From NCBI GenBank assembly GCA_903838675.1, contig CAILZI010000178.1, positions 21,296 to 85,295 of the forward strand: a stretch of 64,000 nt of DNA, in the 5' to 3' direction. Each line of letters opens with the position of its first letter. Position 1 is the first letter of the stretch. A program made the position numbers and the translations under genes. The notes beneath the pieces were generated by a model that saw only the letters and a program-made list of their open reading frames with translations, ran no database searches and had not been told where the DNA came from. Positions 44,220-52,762 of this stretch are shown one piece after another. Source of the DNA: an uncultured Verrucomicrobiota bacterium (GTDB lineage: Bacteria > Verrucomicrobiota > Verrucomicrobiia > Verrucomicrobiales > Verrucomicrobiaceae).

Positions 44220-45407
44220 ATGCCGAAGGCTTCATGTTCCAAACCCGCAAGCATACCGCAGGTCGCTGTTCTCGTTGATACTTCGCGGTCATACGGCCGT
44301 GACATCGTGCGCGGCATTCGGCGGTATGTGGCGGAGCACGGTCCATGGTCGCTATACCTGGAGCCACGTGATCTGCACAGCCGTTTCCCAGACTGGCTCA
44401 AAGACTGGCCAGGAGATGGCATTCTCTCACGCACGGTCGATGACGCACTGCTGCGCCAGCTCAAGGCGACGAAGCTGCCAGTGATCGAACTGCGAACCAC
44501 CGTGCTGCCGCATTCATTTCCCTTTGTCGGCATGGACAACAGCATCGTCGGCACACGGGTGGCGGAGCATTTGCGAAATCGCGGTTTCCAGCGATTCGCA
44601 TGTTATCTCGACACTTCCGAGGCTTTTTTCGTGGAACGCAGTGAGTGCTTTGCGCAAACTCTGCGTGCGCATGGATTCGAGTGTTCAGTGTTCAAGTCGG
44701 GCAGGGCAGGGAGGCAGCGATTGCGTTGGGACGAGCATCAGCGGGCGCTGTCTGAATGGCTGGTATCCCTTGAGAAGCCCGTGGGAGTTTTTGCCGTGAA
44801 TGACCAGCTCGGCTTCTGGCTGCTTGATGCTGCCCGTCGTGCGGGAATTGCCGTGCCGGAAGAGGTGGCAGTGGTCGGGGCGGAGAATGACAACATGCTC
44901 TGTGACACCGCATCACCACCGCTTTCGAGCGTGCGTCTGCGCGGGCAGGCCGTGGGTTACGAAGCTGCGCGCATTCTTGATGAATGGATGGCGAAACGGC
45001 GGGTCCCCAAGCCCGGTGAAAAACATCTTCTTGCCCCAGGTGACATTGTCGTTCGTCAGTCCAGCGACATCGTTGCGGTGGAAGATCCCCGCATCGCTGC
45101 CGCTCTGCGCTTCATCCGCCAGCATGCCACAGAGCAGATTGACGTTACCCGTGTTGCCCGGGAGACGGCACTTTCACGCAGTGTGCTGGAGCGTCGTATG
45201 AAGGCGCTTATTGGCCGCAGTCCCGGGGAGGAGATCAACCGCATTCGCTTTGCTGCGGTGGAAAAGCTGCTCACCCAGACAAACCTCACTCTTGATGCCA
45301 TTGCCGCCCGCTGCGGCTTCACGCATCCGCAATACATGGCCGAGGCCTTTCGGAAGCGTGCCGGCATGACGCCGGGGGAGTTTCGCCGGCAGAGGGCGGT
45401 GGTTTAA
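44220..45407 (+). CDS. XylR-type AraC-family regulator with LacI-like sensor domain
   Basis: A 395-residue transcription regulator from the ATG at 44220. Residues ~10-280 form a periplasmic-binding-protein-like sensor: VAVLVDTSRSYGRDIVRGIRRYVAEHG, VGMDNSIVGTRVAEHLRNRGF, GVFAVNDQLGFWLLDAARRAGIAVPEEVAVVGAENDNMLC, as in LacI/XylR proteins. A C-terminal AraC double helix-turn-helix ends the protein (IDVTRVARETALSRSVLERRMKALIGRSPGEEINRIR; LDAIAARCGFTHPQYMAEAFRKRAGMTPGEFR). This fused architecture is very common in Verrucomicrobiota and Planctomycetota and senses sugars. The target is unknown. Confidence 0.92.
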   Translation: MPKASCSKPASIPQVAVLVDTSRSYGRDIVRGIRRYVAEHGPWSLYLEPRDLHSRFPDWLKDWPGDGILSRTVDDALLRQLKATKLPVIELRTTVLPHSFPFVGMDNSIVGTRVAEHLRNRGFQRFACYLDTSEAFFVERSECFAQTLRAHGFECSVFKSGRAGRQRLRWDEHQRALSEWLVSLEKPVGVFAVNDQLGFWLLDAARRAGIAVPEEVAVVGAENDNMLCDTASPPLSSVRLRGQAVGYEAARILDEWMAKRRVPKPGEKHLLAPGDIVVRQSSDIVAVEDPRIAAALRFIRQHATEQIDVTRVARETALSRSVLERRMKALIGRSPGEEINRIRFAAVEKLLTQTNLTLDAIAARCGFTHPQYMAEAFRKRAGMTPGEFRRQRAVV

Positions 45408-45916
45408 GACGCCGCAGAGGCCGGAGACTGCCGCTTGGATTGAAACAGCTTCACCGCCTTGAAAATCATCGAGGCACGGGCTCCGATGACGAATTGATCG
45501 AAATCAGGACGCAGTTCCATGATGTGCAGACACATGGACTGCAGAATCATCAAATCCGCTCCCATGAAGGAGATGGGCTTTTGGCTGGCAAAATAAAACT
45601 TCGCACCGCTGCCAATGGCGACTTCCACTTTCGTCAAATCCTCTACACGCCCTTCACCGAGCTTCCAGCGTCGGCAGAGCCAGTGCGAGATCATTCCCTC
45701 TTCGATGCGTATGGACACCAGAAGGGTGGGCAGGACGAACACCGGGATCAAACAACCCATGCCAAGGCAAATCCCCAGCAGAAGCTTCAGCTCCATCGGG
45801 CGTCCTTGATGATGGTTCATGGCTCCAATCGCCACGGCTGCCACCGCGCCAATCACCAGACCCGCGAAAAAGGTGGATCGAATCTGTTTCCAAGTGTTGC
45901 CGAATTCGGTGCGCAT
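45404..45916 (-). CDS. Membrane protein with predicted PH-like cytosolic domain
   Basis: A 170-residue protein with two helices (STFFAGLVIGAVAAVAIGA; LLLGICLGMGCLIPVFVLPTLL) followed by a beta-rich region (SIRIEEGMISHWLCRRWKLGEGRVEDLTKVEVAIGSGAKFYFASQ) resembling bacterial PH-type membrane domains. Family name tentative. Its stop codon shares four bases (TTAA) with the convergent XylR-type gene. Confidence 0.65.
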   Translation of the reverse strand: MRTEFGNTWKQIRSTFFAGLVIGAVAAVAIGAMNHHQGRPMELKLLLGICLGMGCLIPVFVLPTLLVSIRIEEGMISHWLCRRWKLGEGRVEDLTKVEVAIGSGAKFYFASQKPISFMGADLMILQSMCLHIMELRPDFDQFVIGARASMIFKAVKLFQSKRQSPASAAS

Positions 45917-45955
45917 GAGACAGACGCTTTAGCTGAAACCGACCTGCGAAGGCAA

Positions 45956-45991
45956 TAAAAAAGGCGTGCCCGACGGAATCGGGCACGCCTT
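45956..45991 (-). terminator. Rho-independent terminator after the 46006 gene
   Basis: AAGGCGTGCCCGA (45961-45973) pairs with TCGGGCACGCCTT (45979-45991) as a perfect 13-bp stem, followed on the minus strand by TTTTTATTG. It lies 14 bp after the stop of the minus-strand gene. Confidence 0.88.
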
Positions 45992-46005
45992 GATCGATTG
46001 TCAGA

Positions 46006-46509
46006 TCAAGGAACGGACTTCACGCTGGAGAAGATCTTGCCCAGAGTTTCCAGGTTCTTCTCGCTGTCCTTCTTCGAAATCCAATACGTGATGGTCAGCA
46101 CTTTGCCGTCTCCCACTTCGGTGAAAAGGAATCCGATCACCGCCGGGCCCCATTCCTTGCTGTCGCCATCCCAGGAAATACGGCTCCATTTGCGGCCGCC
46201 TTCTTCAAAATCTTTGGTTGCCTTGGTGGCGGCGTTAACCTTCACGGAGTGTTCTTCTGTCAGCCATTTGAGGCTCTCTTCGATGACGCCATCCATTTCC
46301 TTTTCATTGGAGACCACTTCGAGGTAGATCGTGGCCACATTGTCCGGGGATTCGGCAAGGATGCCGTCATCGGATTTTTCCGGCTCCCAGTCATCCGGGA
46401 TGTTGGCGTTCATCGCCGGTTTGTCTTCCGGAAGTTTGATCGTACCAGCGGGAGCCAGTGCAGGGAACAGGGTTAAAACAAGGGTGGCAGCGATAAGAGA
46501 GTGTTTCAT
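46006..46509 (-). CDS. Small exported protein of unknown function
   Basis: A 167-residue protein from the ATG at 46507-46509 with a Sec signal peptide (MKHSLIAATLVLTLFPALAPAG). The rest is a single compact domain with NIPDDWEPEKSDDGILAESPDNVATIYLEVV and KKDSEKNLETLGKIFSSVKSV. It resembles PsbP/DcrB-like lipoprotein domains in its 'P.dW...' strand and final helix; this is a weak impression. Single-gene unit with terminators on both sides. Confidence 0.7.
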   Translation of the reverse strand: MKHSLIAATLVLTLFPALAPAGTIKLPEDKPAMNANIPDDWEPEKSDDGILAESPDNVATIYLEVVSNEKEMDGVIEESLKWLTEEHSVKVNAATKATKDFEEGGRKWSRISWDGDSKEWGPAVIGFLFTEVGDGKVLTITYWISKKDSEKNLETLGKIFSSVKSVP

Positions 46510-46603
46510 GGTGGTATTGGATGACTTCGGCCATACCAATACGCTTCAATGCTGGTTGCGGATTGATGAGTAAAAAAATGATCGAATATTTCAGGTGATC
46601 ACC

Positions 46604-46642
46604 AAAAAAACGGGGTGGATCACCCGATCCACCCCGGCTTTT
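46604..46642. terminator. Bidirectional hairpin terminator
   Basis: CGGGGTGGATC (46611-46621) pairs with GATCCACCCCG (46626-46636). A-runs lie on the left and CTTTTT on the right, so it can stop transcription from either side. It sits between the 46006 gene and the DUF2127 gene. Confidence 0.8.
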
Positions 46643-46819
46643 TGAAGTGCGAACCAACAGCCATGCAGGAACCACTGTCTGAAAATTGCGACCAGCAGCC
46701 TTGCGCCGCCCTTGTTGTCTGTTGGGAGATTCGCACAACTTCGGAACGATGTGTCAGAACGGTGTAAAACCTTCGCAAGAAAGTGGAAAAATCCTGGCAG
46801 GTGCGGGTGCCTGCGCGGG

Positions 46820-47293
46820 CTATTTAGGCAGCCCGTTTTTCTGCTTTTGCAAAAGCACTCGTGTCATCAGGAGCACGATAAGGAGATTGAATACCAGCGC
46901 CGACACACGCACCCAGGTGACTTTGGCGTAGATCTCATAGACCTCGATAGGCAGGTAGATGCAGCCGCCCGCCAGGGCCAGCCACTCCGCCCAGGTTTTT
47001 TGTTTCCAAAGCCCGTAGGCCTCCACGAGACGGATGGTGGAATACAGCAGCGCCATGCCTGCCAGTGACCACAGCCGGGTGTCATTGAGCGATGACATGA
47101 GGTCGGTGAAAATGCGCGGGTATTTTCTGGCCGGATTCAAATGCAGCTGCGCCACCAGCTCCTCGCCCAGGGCGTGGAGGTCACGATGAAGAAGTCCTAG
47201 CAGCCCGAAACCCGCCAATAGCACAATCACTCCTTTGGCCGCTTCAATGGCAGCCACAATATCAAGACTTTTACGCAAGCCGGAAGATGTCAT
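46820..47293 (-). CDS. DUF2127 family membrane protein
   Basis: A 157-residue protein with four predicted helices, read from MTSSGLRKSLDIVAAIEAAKGVIVLLAGFGLLGLLHRDLHALGEELV. The segments AIEAAKGVIVLLAG and RLVEAYGLWKQKTWAEWLALAGGCIYLPIEVYEI match DUF2127. Function unknown. The track's start (47341) adds a region without support. Confidence 0.83.
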   Translation of the reverse strand: MTSSGLRKSLDIVAAIEAAKGVIVLLAGFGLLGLLHRDLHALGEELVAQLHLNPARKYPRIFTDLMSSLNDTRLWSLAGMALLYSTIRLVEAYGLWKQKTWAEWLALAGGCIYLPIEVYEIYAKVTWVRVSALVFNLLIVLLMTRVLLQKQKNGLPK

Positions 47294-47370
47294 TCGGCAG
47301 AATGCGCGGCATGCTGGCAGCATCAATGAAAAAGCAGACACATTGCCGCCTCAGCACATTTTATGAGCGG

Positions 47371-48336
47371 CTACTTTTCGACTTTCGCCTGCTTCACAAA
47401 CTTCACTATCACGCCTTTCACCGTCGCAGCCATTTTTAGTCCGCGTTCCTTTCCCATGACGCAAATCGCCGTGTCCAGAGCATCGCTGGTGGTGCAGTCG
47501 GGGGCGATCACCGAGCAAGCGATCCTATCCGTCAGCCCCAGTCCGGTCTGGGGAGAGACGATGTGCGAGTATCGCGTTCCTTCAATTTCGGTGAACTGGT
47601 AGAGATCCCCCGATGTGGATACGCCGCAGTTGTGCAGCCGCACGGTTGTCAAGTCTTCCTCGGGCGCCGCACCAGCAAACTGCCGCAGCTTAATCTCCCA
47701 CGCATCCTCCCCGGGCGGAGGATCGCCGATGGCAATGTCGCCACCCGCCATCATCAGGGCACGGGTGAGGCCGTGTTCCTGTAAAACTTTCAGGCCGGCA
47801 TCGGCAGCGTAACCTTTGGCAATGCCGCCGAGATCGAGCAGCATGCCGGGCTTTAGAAGCGTGATGGTTTGCGCTTTGTCATCCAGCCGAACAGCTCTCC
47901 AGTCGGTGGCAGCGAGCGCCTGCTGCAACCTGTCGGCAGGTGGCAGTTTGTGGGTGCGCTTGGTGCGCCGCCACAGGTGCGTGAGATTGCCGCACGTGAT
48001 GTCGAGCGCTCCTTCAGTAAGGCGTGCGAATTCGAGAGCGCGAGACACGAGCGTGAAGAGATCGTCGCTGGCTTTGAAGGGTTTGTCCGGGCCGGAATTG
48101 CAGAGCTGCATGAGCTCGCTGTTGGGCTCGTAATCGGAGAAAACGGCGTTGAGAGCGGCGATGCGTTTGAAGGCGGCGGCGGCTGCTGCTTCGGCTTGTG
48201 CTTGGGTTTCCGCATGCAGAGATATGCGGAATGTGGTGGCCATCAGCGGCGCGGAAAAATCAAAACGCTCAAGAGCCTGCGCGGGGAGGGCGCAAAGGAG
48301 CAGGCATAGGGAGAAAATGAAAGACACGGAACACAC
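47371..48336 (-). CDS. apbE: FAD:protein FMN transferase ApbE, exported
   Basis: A ~321-residue enzyme that covalently attaches FMN to target threonines of flavoproteins such as Nqr or Rnf subunits. There is no ATG at the natural start; a GTG at 48334-48336 (or 48327) gives a Sec signal peptide (VSFIFSLCLLLCALPAQA). Motifs: APLMATTFRISLHA, LLDLGGIAKGYAAD, LMMAGGDIAIGDPP, GVSTSGDLYQF, YSHIVSPQTG and TSDALDTAICVMG. The long track start at 48516 is in unrelated sequence. It is downstream of the terminator that ends the roadblock/GTPase operon, so it is a separate unit. Confidence 0.9.
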   Translation of the reverse strand: MCSVSFIFSLCLLLCALPAQALERFDFSAPLMATTFRISLHAETQAQAEAAAAAAFKRIAALNAVFSDYEPNSELMQLCNSGPDKPFKASDDLFTLVSRALEFARLTEGALDITCGNLTHLWRRTKRTHKLPPADRLQQALAATDWRAVRLDDKAQTITLLKPGMLLDLGGIAKGYAADAGLKVLQEHGLTRALMMAGGDIAIGDPPPGEDAWEIKLRQFAGAAPEEDLTTVRLHNCGVSTSGDLYQFTEIEGTRYSHIVSPQTGLGLTDRIACSVIAPDCTTSDALDTAICVMGKERGLKMAATVKGVIVKFVKQAKVEK

Positions 48337-48355
48337 GGCAGGAGAGTTATATCGA

Positions 48356-48383
48356 CGAAAAACCCGGCCTTGGAAAGGCCTGG
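48356..48383 (-). terminator. Terminator of the scaffold-GTPase-roadblock operon
   Basis: On the minus strand CCCAGGCCTT-tcc-AAGGCCGGG is followed by TTTTTCG. A second GC hairpin (GGGGG...CCCCC) lies just before it. This separates the three-gene operon from apbE. Confidence 0.8.
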
Positions 48384-48416
48384 GTATGCAGGGGGGGCGA
48401 GAGCCCCCTTTCCTAG

Positions 48417-48815
48417 TTACCAAGCCGGTTCTGCGTGCAGCGCGTCGGAGAGGTTGAGTGCGGGCAGAGAAACGGGGCGGATCCGGGTCGTGATGGGTTT
48501 GGCCAGCGTCTGACATGCAGTGCGGATGGCGGGGATGGCGTCAGTGCTTTGGCAGCGCACGAGCAGTACCCGGCGCTGCGGCAGGCCGTGAAGATAAATG
48601 ACACCCCCATCATGCTGCTGGACGATTTCCAAACAATCGCCGCTGCCAGAGCGACGGCCAAGCTCAGAGGCGGCAGAGAGCGTGGCATGCGCCAGCACCA
48701 GGATGGCGGCAGTGGGTGGCTCAGCATCGCCAGCGCAGTCGAGCAAACGGCCTGCGTCATCGGCGATGGCTATCTGAATGACATCAGGAATGGAGGCGAG
48801 GACGGTGAGTTCCAT
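48417..48815 (-). CDS. Roadblock/LC7-domain protein (MglB-like)
   Basis: A 132-residue protein read from the ATG at 48813-48815 (MELTVLASIPDVIQIAIADDAGRLLDCAGD). It has the roadblock alpha-beta pattern: a first helix and strand VIQIAIADDAGRLLD, helix ILVLAHATLSAASELGRRSG, strands DCLEIVQQHDGGVIYLHGLP-QRRVLLVRC, final helix PAIRTACQTLAKP. Such proteins act as regulators or GTPase-activating partners of Ras-like bacterial GTPases (MglB on MglA). It begins 20 bp after the GTPase gene and ends the operon. Confidence 0.78.
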   Translation of the reverse strand: MELTVLASIPDVIQIAIADDAGRLLDCAGDAEPPTAAILVLAHATLSAASELGRRSGSGDCLEIVQQHDGGVIYLHGLPQRRVLLVRCQSTDAIPAIRTACQTLAKPITTRIRPVSLPALNLSDALHAEPAW

Positions 48816-48835
48816 GGTCAAAGCACAAAACAGGG

Positions 48836-49489
48836 TTACGCTGCGAGAGCGTGGGTAGGAAGCTCGTGAGGTGTGGCTGAGGTGCTGTCAGACGGCGCGG
48901 TACGGAGGCGGAACTGATGCAGCACGGCCTGGGAGATGGCATTGAGCGTGGCCAGCACGTTGCGACCGCTGCGTGCGTCGGATTCAAAACTGAGAAAGGG
49001 TGTCGGACGGTTGTTGAACAGGTATTCGAGGTATTCGACCGGCGCAGCATTGGGCAGGTCGCGCTTGTTGTATTGAATGACGACGGGCAGGCGGTCGAGC
49101 GAGCTGTCATTCATGCGCAGGTTGGCATCGAGGCTTTGCAAGGACTGCAGGTTGTCGCGCTGGCGGTCCATTTGTGAATCAGCCACAAAGACAACACCGT
49201 CAGCCTGCTTCAGCACGAGCTGCAGTGTGGCATTGTAGGTGATCTGTCCAGGGACAGTGTAGAGATGAAAGGTTGTCTTGTAACCTGGAAGCGCATCAGC
49301 CTCGACGGCGAGGAAATCGAAGAACAGAGTGCGATCTTGAGCGGTCGAGAGTGATACGAGGTCGCTGCAGCCGTTGGGATCGAGCTTGGCGTGAATCTGC
49401 TGGAGATTCGACGTTTTCCCGCAGAGCGGGGTGCCGCAATAGACGATTTTGAAGCTGACGGTGTGGTCGTCGTGATTGATGCTGGGCAT
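48836..49489 (-). CDS. MglA-family Ras-like small GTPase
   Basis: A 217-residue GTPase. Walker A is VYCGTPLCGKTSNLQQIH, the switch-II region is HLYTVPGQITYNATLQLVLKQADGVVFVADSQ (TVPGQ, the signature that distinguishes MglA from eukaryotic DTAGQ), and the base motif is IQYNKRDLPN. The C-terminus has a ~25-residue polar tail. In Myxococcus xanthus MglA is a polarity switch controlled by MglB, and the family is bound by roadblock proteins. Here the gene lies between a roadblock-tailed scaffold and a stand-alone roadblock gene, so a GTP-dependent spatial or assembly switch is the natural guess. Confidence 0.9.
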   Translation of the reverse strand: MPSINHDDHTVSFKIVYCGTPLCGKTSNLQQIHAKLDPNGCSDLVSLSTAQDRTLFFDFLAVEADALPGYKTTFHLYTVPGQITYNATLQLVLKQADGVVFVADSQMDRQRDNLQSLQSLDANLRMNDSSLDRLPVVIQYNKRDLPNAAPVEYLEYLFNNRPTPFLSFESDARSGRNVLATLNAISQAVLHQFRLRTAPSDSTSATPHELPTHALAA

Positions 49490-49552
49490 GGCAGAGAAAA
49501 ATGACGAATAAAAGAGAATGAATGCCGCAGCCTGTCGCAGAATGCCGGGCTT

Positions 49553-52500
49553 TTAGCCCAGCATGCGGGCAAGTTCGCGGGCGATGAGAGTGATCTTGTC
49601 GCGCATGCCGGTGGAGGGTTCGTCATCGTGCAACACGCCGATGATGGAGTCTCCTGGAAAGCAAAACGTCAGCAAACGACCGCCAGCATTGAGTGTGAAA
49701 GTTTCCGCGCCTTCAATGCCAATGAGCGGAGCCAGACCGCGCAACTGACGGGCGATGTCTGGTGCCTGGCGCTGGAATTCCACAGCATCCGTCTTGGAAG
49801 AATCCGCATGGCTGAGCACGTGTGAGCCATGCAGGCAGACGCATGCGCTGAGACCCTGCTGCAGGGCCAGAAGTTCGACGACTCGTGGCGCTGAGAGCTT
49901 CTCCTCGGTGCCCAGCAGGGCGCGCAGCAGGAGCTGATCTGTCTGAGTGTCGAGCGGGGAAAGGCCGAGAAAGGAATGTTTCACAGCCGCCATTTTGGCT
50001 GGAGCCGCTGAAGGCGTTGCCTGAAGTGCGGGCGCAGCCGGAACGGGCTTGGGTTCTGGCCTGGCCTGGGGAGTCACTGGCTCAGAAAACAGCGGCACGG
50101 TCGCAGCCTGCGTGCTGAACAATCCACGAGAGGCAGGCTGCGGAGCGGGGGGCGCTGGTGTGGAGAAGGACGGAATTTCTTCCAAGGCTGGAGCAAACGA
50201 AGGGGTGGGCTGAAACGGGGAAAGAGCTGGTGTCGGAGTGGCAAACAAGCTGGTAGCTGGTTTGGTTTCAGGCGCTGGCGTGAAAGCGGAGACAGGTTGC
50301 TGGGGTGTGGTGGGAACTTGCCCGAGCAATTGGGCACTGTTAAAACCTGATTCCGCAGATGCTTTGGCTGCCAGTGGTCCTGTGGAAGAGGAGGCAAAAG
50401 GATCGAATGGCTTGGCGGTTCCTGGGTGTGTTGAATTTGGAGGGGGTGCCGTTTGGGCCAGAGAGGCTGCCTGCGAGGCACCGAACGACTGAAATGCTCC
50501 GATGAGAGGTTGCAGAGGTTTAGAGGGAGACGCAGTCGTAGGCTGAGCGGCGGGGAAGAGTGCCGGTGAAACTGGAGGAGGTGCAGTTTCCGCCGGAGGA
50601 GAGGGAGGGGAAAACGCAAATTGAGCGGGACCGCTGGCAGCCTGAGCGGAACCAAAGGCCGAGACAGGTGCAGAGGCCGGAGATGGCTGGCTTTGCGTAA
50701 ATGGAGCCAAAGCCGCTCCGAACATCGGCGGTGATTCTGCAGGGGCTGGAGCAAAAGAAGCAGCGAACATGGGCTGCGAATTCTGTGTTGGCTGCTGCGG
50801 AGGATTGGGTTGAACTGCCAGGCGAGCGGGTAGCGTAGTGGGGCTGGGACTGCCAAAGGATGCCGGAGTCGCGGGAACTGCCGACGTGTTGGTGAGAGAA
50901 TGAAACACTTCGTTCTGCGGCAGCTTGATCTTGAAATCACGCTTGGCGTTGGTGAGTGTGTTGCGGAAGCCGAGATCGGAAATGCCATCGATAAGCATTC
51001 CGAGTTCGAGTACGATGTTGCCGGAGGAAATCTGCTCGTTCAAAGCGCTGGCCTGAACGCTGGTTGTGATCCATGCCGGCAGGGTGGTCGGATTGAAACC
51101 AAGTTCTTCGACACTGTAACCGCCTAACACCGCAGCGAATCCTAACTTGGCCATGCCGCCCGATGTAGAAGAAGCATTGCCTGGTGCCGCTGATTGTGGT
51201 TGTGAAGCAAAAGCATTCGGAGCTGGCGATTCTACCAGTGGTGCAGCATCTTTCATTGCTGCGACGAAGGGAGAACCGAAGGGCATTGCAGGTGCAGCTG
51301 CCATGTCCGAAGGCGTGGATGCTCTTTGCAGCGCTGGCGGAGTGAATAAAGTGGAAATAGATGCCTGAGGCTGGCTTGCAGCTGGAGCGGATGAAGCCCA
51401 ATTTTCCGGCGGTGCAGGGGAGAAGGGAGATCCGGGTGATGTGGCCGGCGGAGCTGCTACGGGCTGTTGTGACATGCCGAAAGGTGAGCCACCTTGGCCT
51501 GATCCAAATGAGAAAGGCGAACCAGGTATTGGTGGGGGCTCAACCGCTGCAGGCTGTTGTGCCATGCCGAAGGGGGAGCCACTTGAGCCTGCTCCCAATG
51601 AAAAAGGCGATTCAGATAATGTGCTGGGCGCAGCGGCTGCAGGCTGTTGAGACATGCCGAAAGGCGAGGCTCCTGGACTAGCACCTAATGAGAAGGGCGA
51701 TCCGGGCGAAGGTGCTAGCGAAGTGGCTTCGGGCTGTTGAGACATGCCGAAGGGGGAGCCACTTGGAGTAGCACCAAATGAAAAGGGAGATCCTGGCGAA
51801 GGTGCTGGAGCAGCCGCTTCGGGCTGTTGAGACATGCCGAAGGGGGAGCCACTTGGAGTAGCACCAAATGAAAAGGGAGATCCTGGCGAAGGTGCTGGAG
51901 CAGCCGCAGCAGGTTGTTGTGACATGCCGAAAGGCGAGGCGCCTGGACTAGCACCTAACGAGAAGGGAGATCCTGGTGCAGGAGCAACTGCAGCAGGCTG
52001 TTGAGACATGCCGAAGGGCGAACCACTTGGACTTACTCCCAATGAGAAAGGCGACGGGGGAGGCTGCTGCACCGCAGGATTGGAGGCCAGCGGAGCCATT
52101 TGGAACGGTGAGCCGACAGGGGCGGGCGTGGGCGTTGCGGGCTGAGCGAACGAAAATGGGGATGGCGAAGCCGCAGAGGCAGGTGCAGGCAGAGCACCAT
52201 TCCCTTCACGGGCCTGAGCAATCAAACCCGGAAGCTTCGCCGCCGGTAGTGCCACAAGACGAGGATCCTGGGGGGAAATAGGCACTTGGAAAAGCGCTGG
52301 GCAGACACGGTACAGTTCAAAAACTGGCAAGGCCGCCTGACCGCTGCGCAGTGCGTTTTCCAGCAGGGCGGGCGGCAAGGAAAGAGGCTGTTCCGCAGGC
52401 AGTGCGCCCATGCGCACAACCTCAGCAGGCAGTTGGTTGATTACATCGCCTACAGTAAGAGGCGAATTTGTGGGAGTTGCTCCAATGATGCTGAACGGCG

Positions 52501-52762
52501 ACATTCCTGAGGCTGAATTGATCGGCGGTGCCGCAATTGGCTCATTGCCAGCCGTTTTGAAAAGTGGATTGCCCCCGATTTGAAAGGGGGAAGCACCAGC
52601 TGGAAACTGTAGAGGAGGAGACGCTTGCATGGAAGAGAGGCTATTTATGCCTGGGCCAACCATTCTCTGAGGATGTGCTCCCGCGAAGTTTTGCTGAGCA
52701 TCTAGCCCCGGTTCGTTAGAACCGGCTCCACGCTGGAACAAACTTCGGAACGAAAAACTCAT
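49553..52762 (-). CDS. Large low-complexity scaffold with FG-containing repeats and C-terminal roadblock-like domain
   Basis: A 1069-residue Pro/Ala/Ser/Gln-rich protein without a signal peptide or membrane helix. Residues ~100-185 form a folded island (LTVGDVINQLPAEVV...LFQVPISPQDPRLVALP). Residues 237-448 hold seven repeats of 28-30 residues, SPFS[LF]GxSPxGSPFGMSQQP plus a variable linker. Residues ~538-625 form a second island that looks like a divergent copy of the first. Residues ~640-920 are again Pro/Ser-rich, with FG and phenylalanine motifs. Residues ~925-1069 are a roadblock/LC7-like domain (TDQLLLRALLGTEEKLSAPRVVELL...DKITLIARELARML). It is the first gene of the operon with the MglA GTPase and roadblock protein. 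Family not named. Confidence 0.75.
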   Translation of the reverse strand: MSFSFRSLFQRGAGSNEPGLDAQQNFAGAHPQRMVGPGINSLSSMQASPPLQFPAGASPFQIGGNPLFKTAGNEPIAAPPINSASGMSPFSIIGATPTNSPLTVGDVINQLPAEVVRMGALPAEQPLSLPPALLENALRSGQAALPVFELYRVCPALFQVPISPQDPRLVALPAAKLPGLIAQAREGNGALPAPASAASPSPFSFAQPATPTPAPVGSPFQMAPLASNPAVQQPPPSPFSLGVSPSGSPFGMSQQPAAVAPAPGSPFSLGASPGASPFGMSQQPAAAAPAPSPGSPFSFGATPSGSPFGMSQQPEAAAPAPSPGSPFSFGATPSGSPFGMSQQPEATSLAPSPGSPFSLGASPGASPFGMSQQPAAAAPSTLSESPFSLGAGSSGSPFGMAQQPAAVEPPPIPGSPFSFGSGQGGSPFGMSQQPVAAPPATSPGSPFSPAPPENWASSAPAASQPQASISTLFTPPALQRASTPSDMAAAPAMPFGSPFVAAMKDAAPLVESPAPNAFASQPQSAAPGNASSTSGGMAKLGFAAVLGGYSVEELGFNPTTLPAWITTSVQASALNEQISSGNIVLELGMLIDGISDLGFRNTLTNAKRDFKIKLPQNEVFHSLTNTSAVPATPASFGSPSPTTLPARLAVQPNPPQQPTQNSQPMFAASFAPAPAESPPMFGAALAPFTQSQPSPASAPVSAFGSAQAASGPAQFAFSPPSPPAETAPPPVSPALFPAAQPTTASPSKPLQPLIGAFQSFGASQAASLAQTAPPPNSTHPGTAKPFDPFASSSTGPLAAKASAESGFNSAQLLGQVPTTPQQPVSAFTPAPETKPATSLFATPTPALSPFQPTPSFAPALEEIPSFSTPAPPAPQPASRGLFSTQAATVPLFSEPVTPQARPEPKPVPAAPALQATPSAAPAKMAAVKHSFLGLSPLDTQTDQLLLRALLGTEEKLSAPRVVELLALQQGLSACVCLHGSHVLSHADSSKTDAVEFQRQAPDIARQLRGLAPLIGIEGAETFTLNAGGRLLTFCFPGDSIIGVLHDDEPSTGMRDKITLIARELARMLG
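51419..52054. repeat. 90-bp in-frame tandem repeats (FG-type) in the scaffold gene
   Basis: Seven full and one partial unit, mostly 90 bp (one 84-bp unit), encoding SPFSxGxSPxGSPFGMSQQP modules. Copies three and four are identical over 92 bp (51726-51817 against the next unit), so the array has expanded recently. All changes keep the frame. Confidence 0.9.

Noticed and set aside
48837-52762. Possibility that the scaffold is a true FG nucleoporin relative
   Set aside because: FG dipeptides and low complexity arise easily; there is no folded nucleoporin domain and no evidence of homology. Kept only as a physical analogy.
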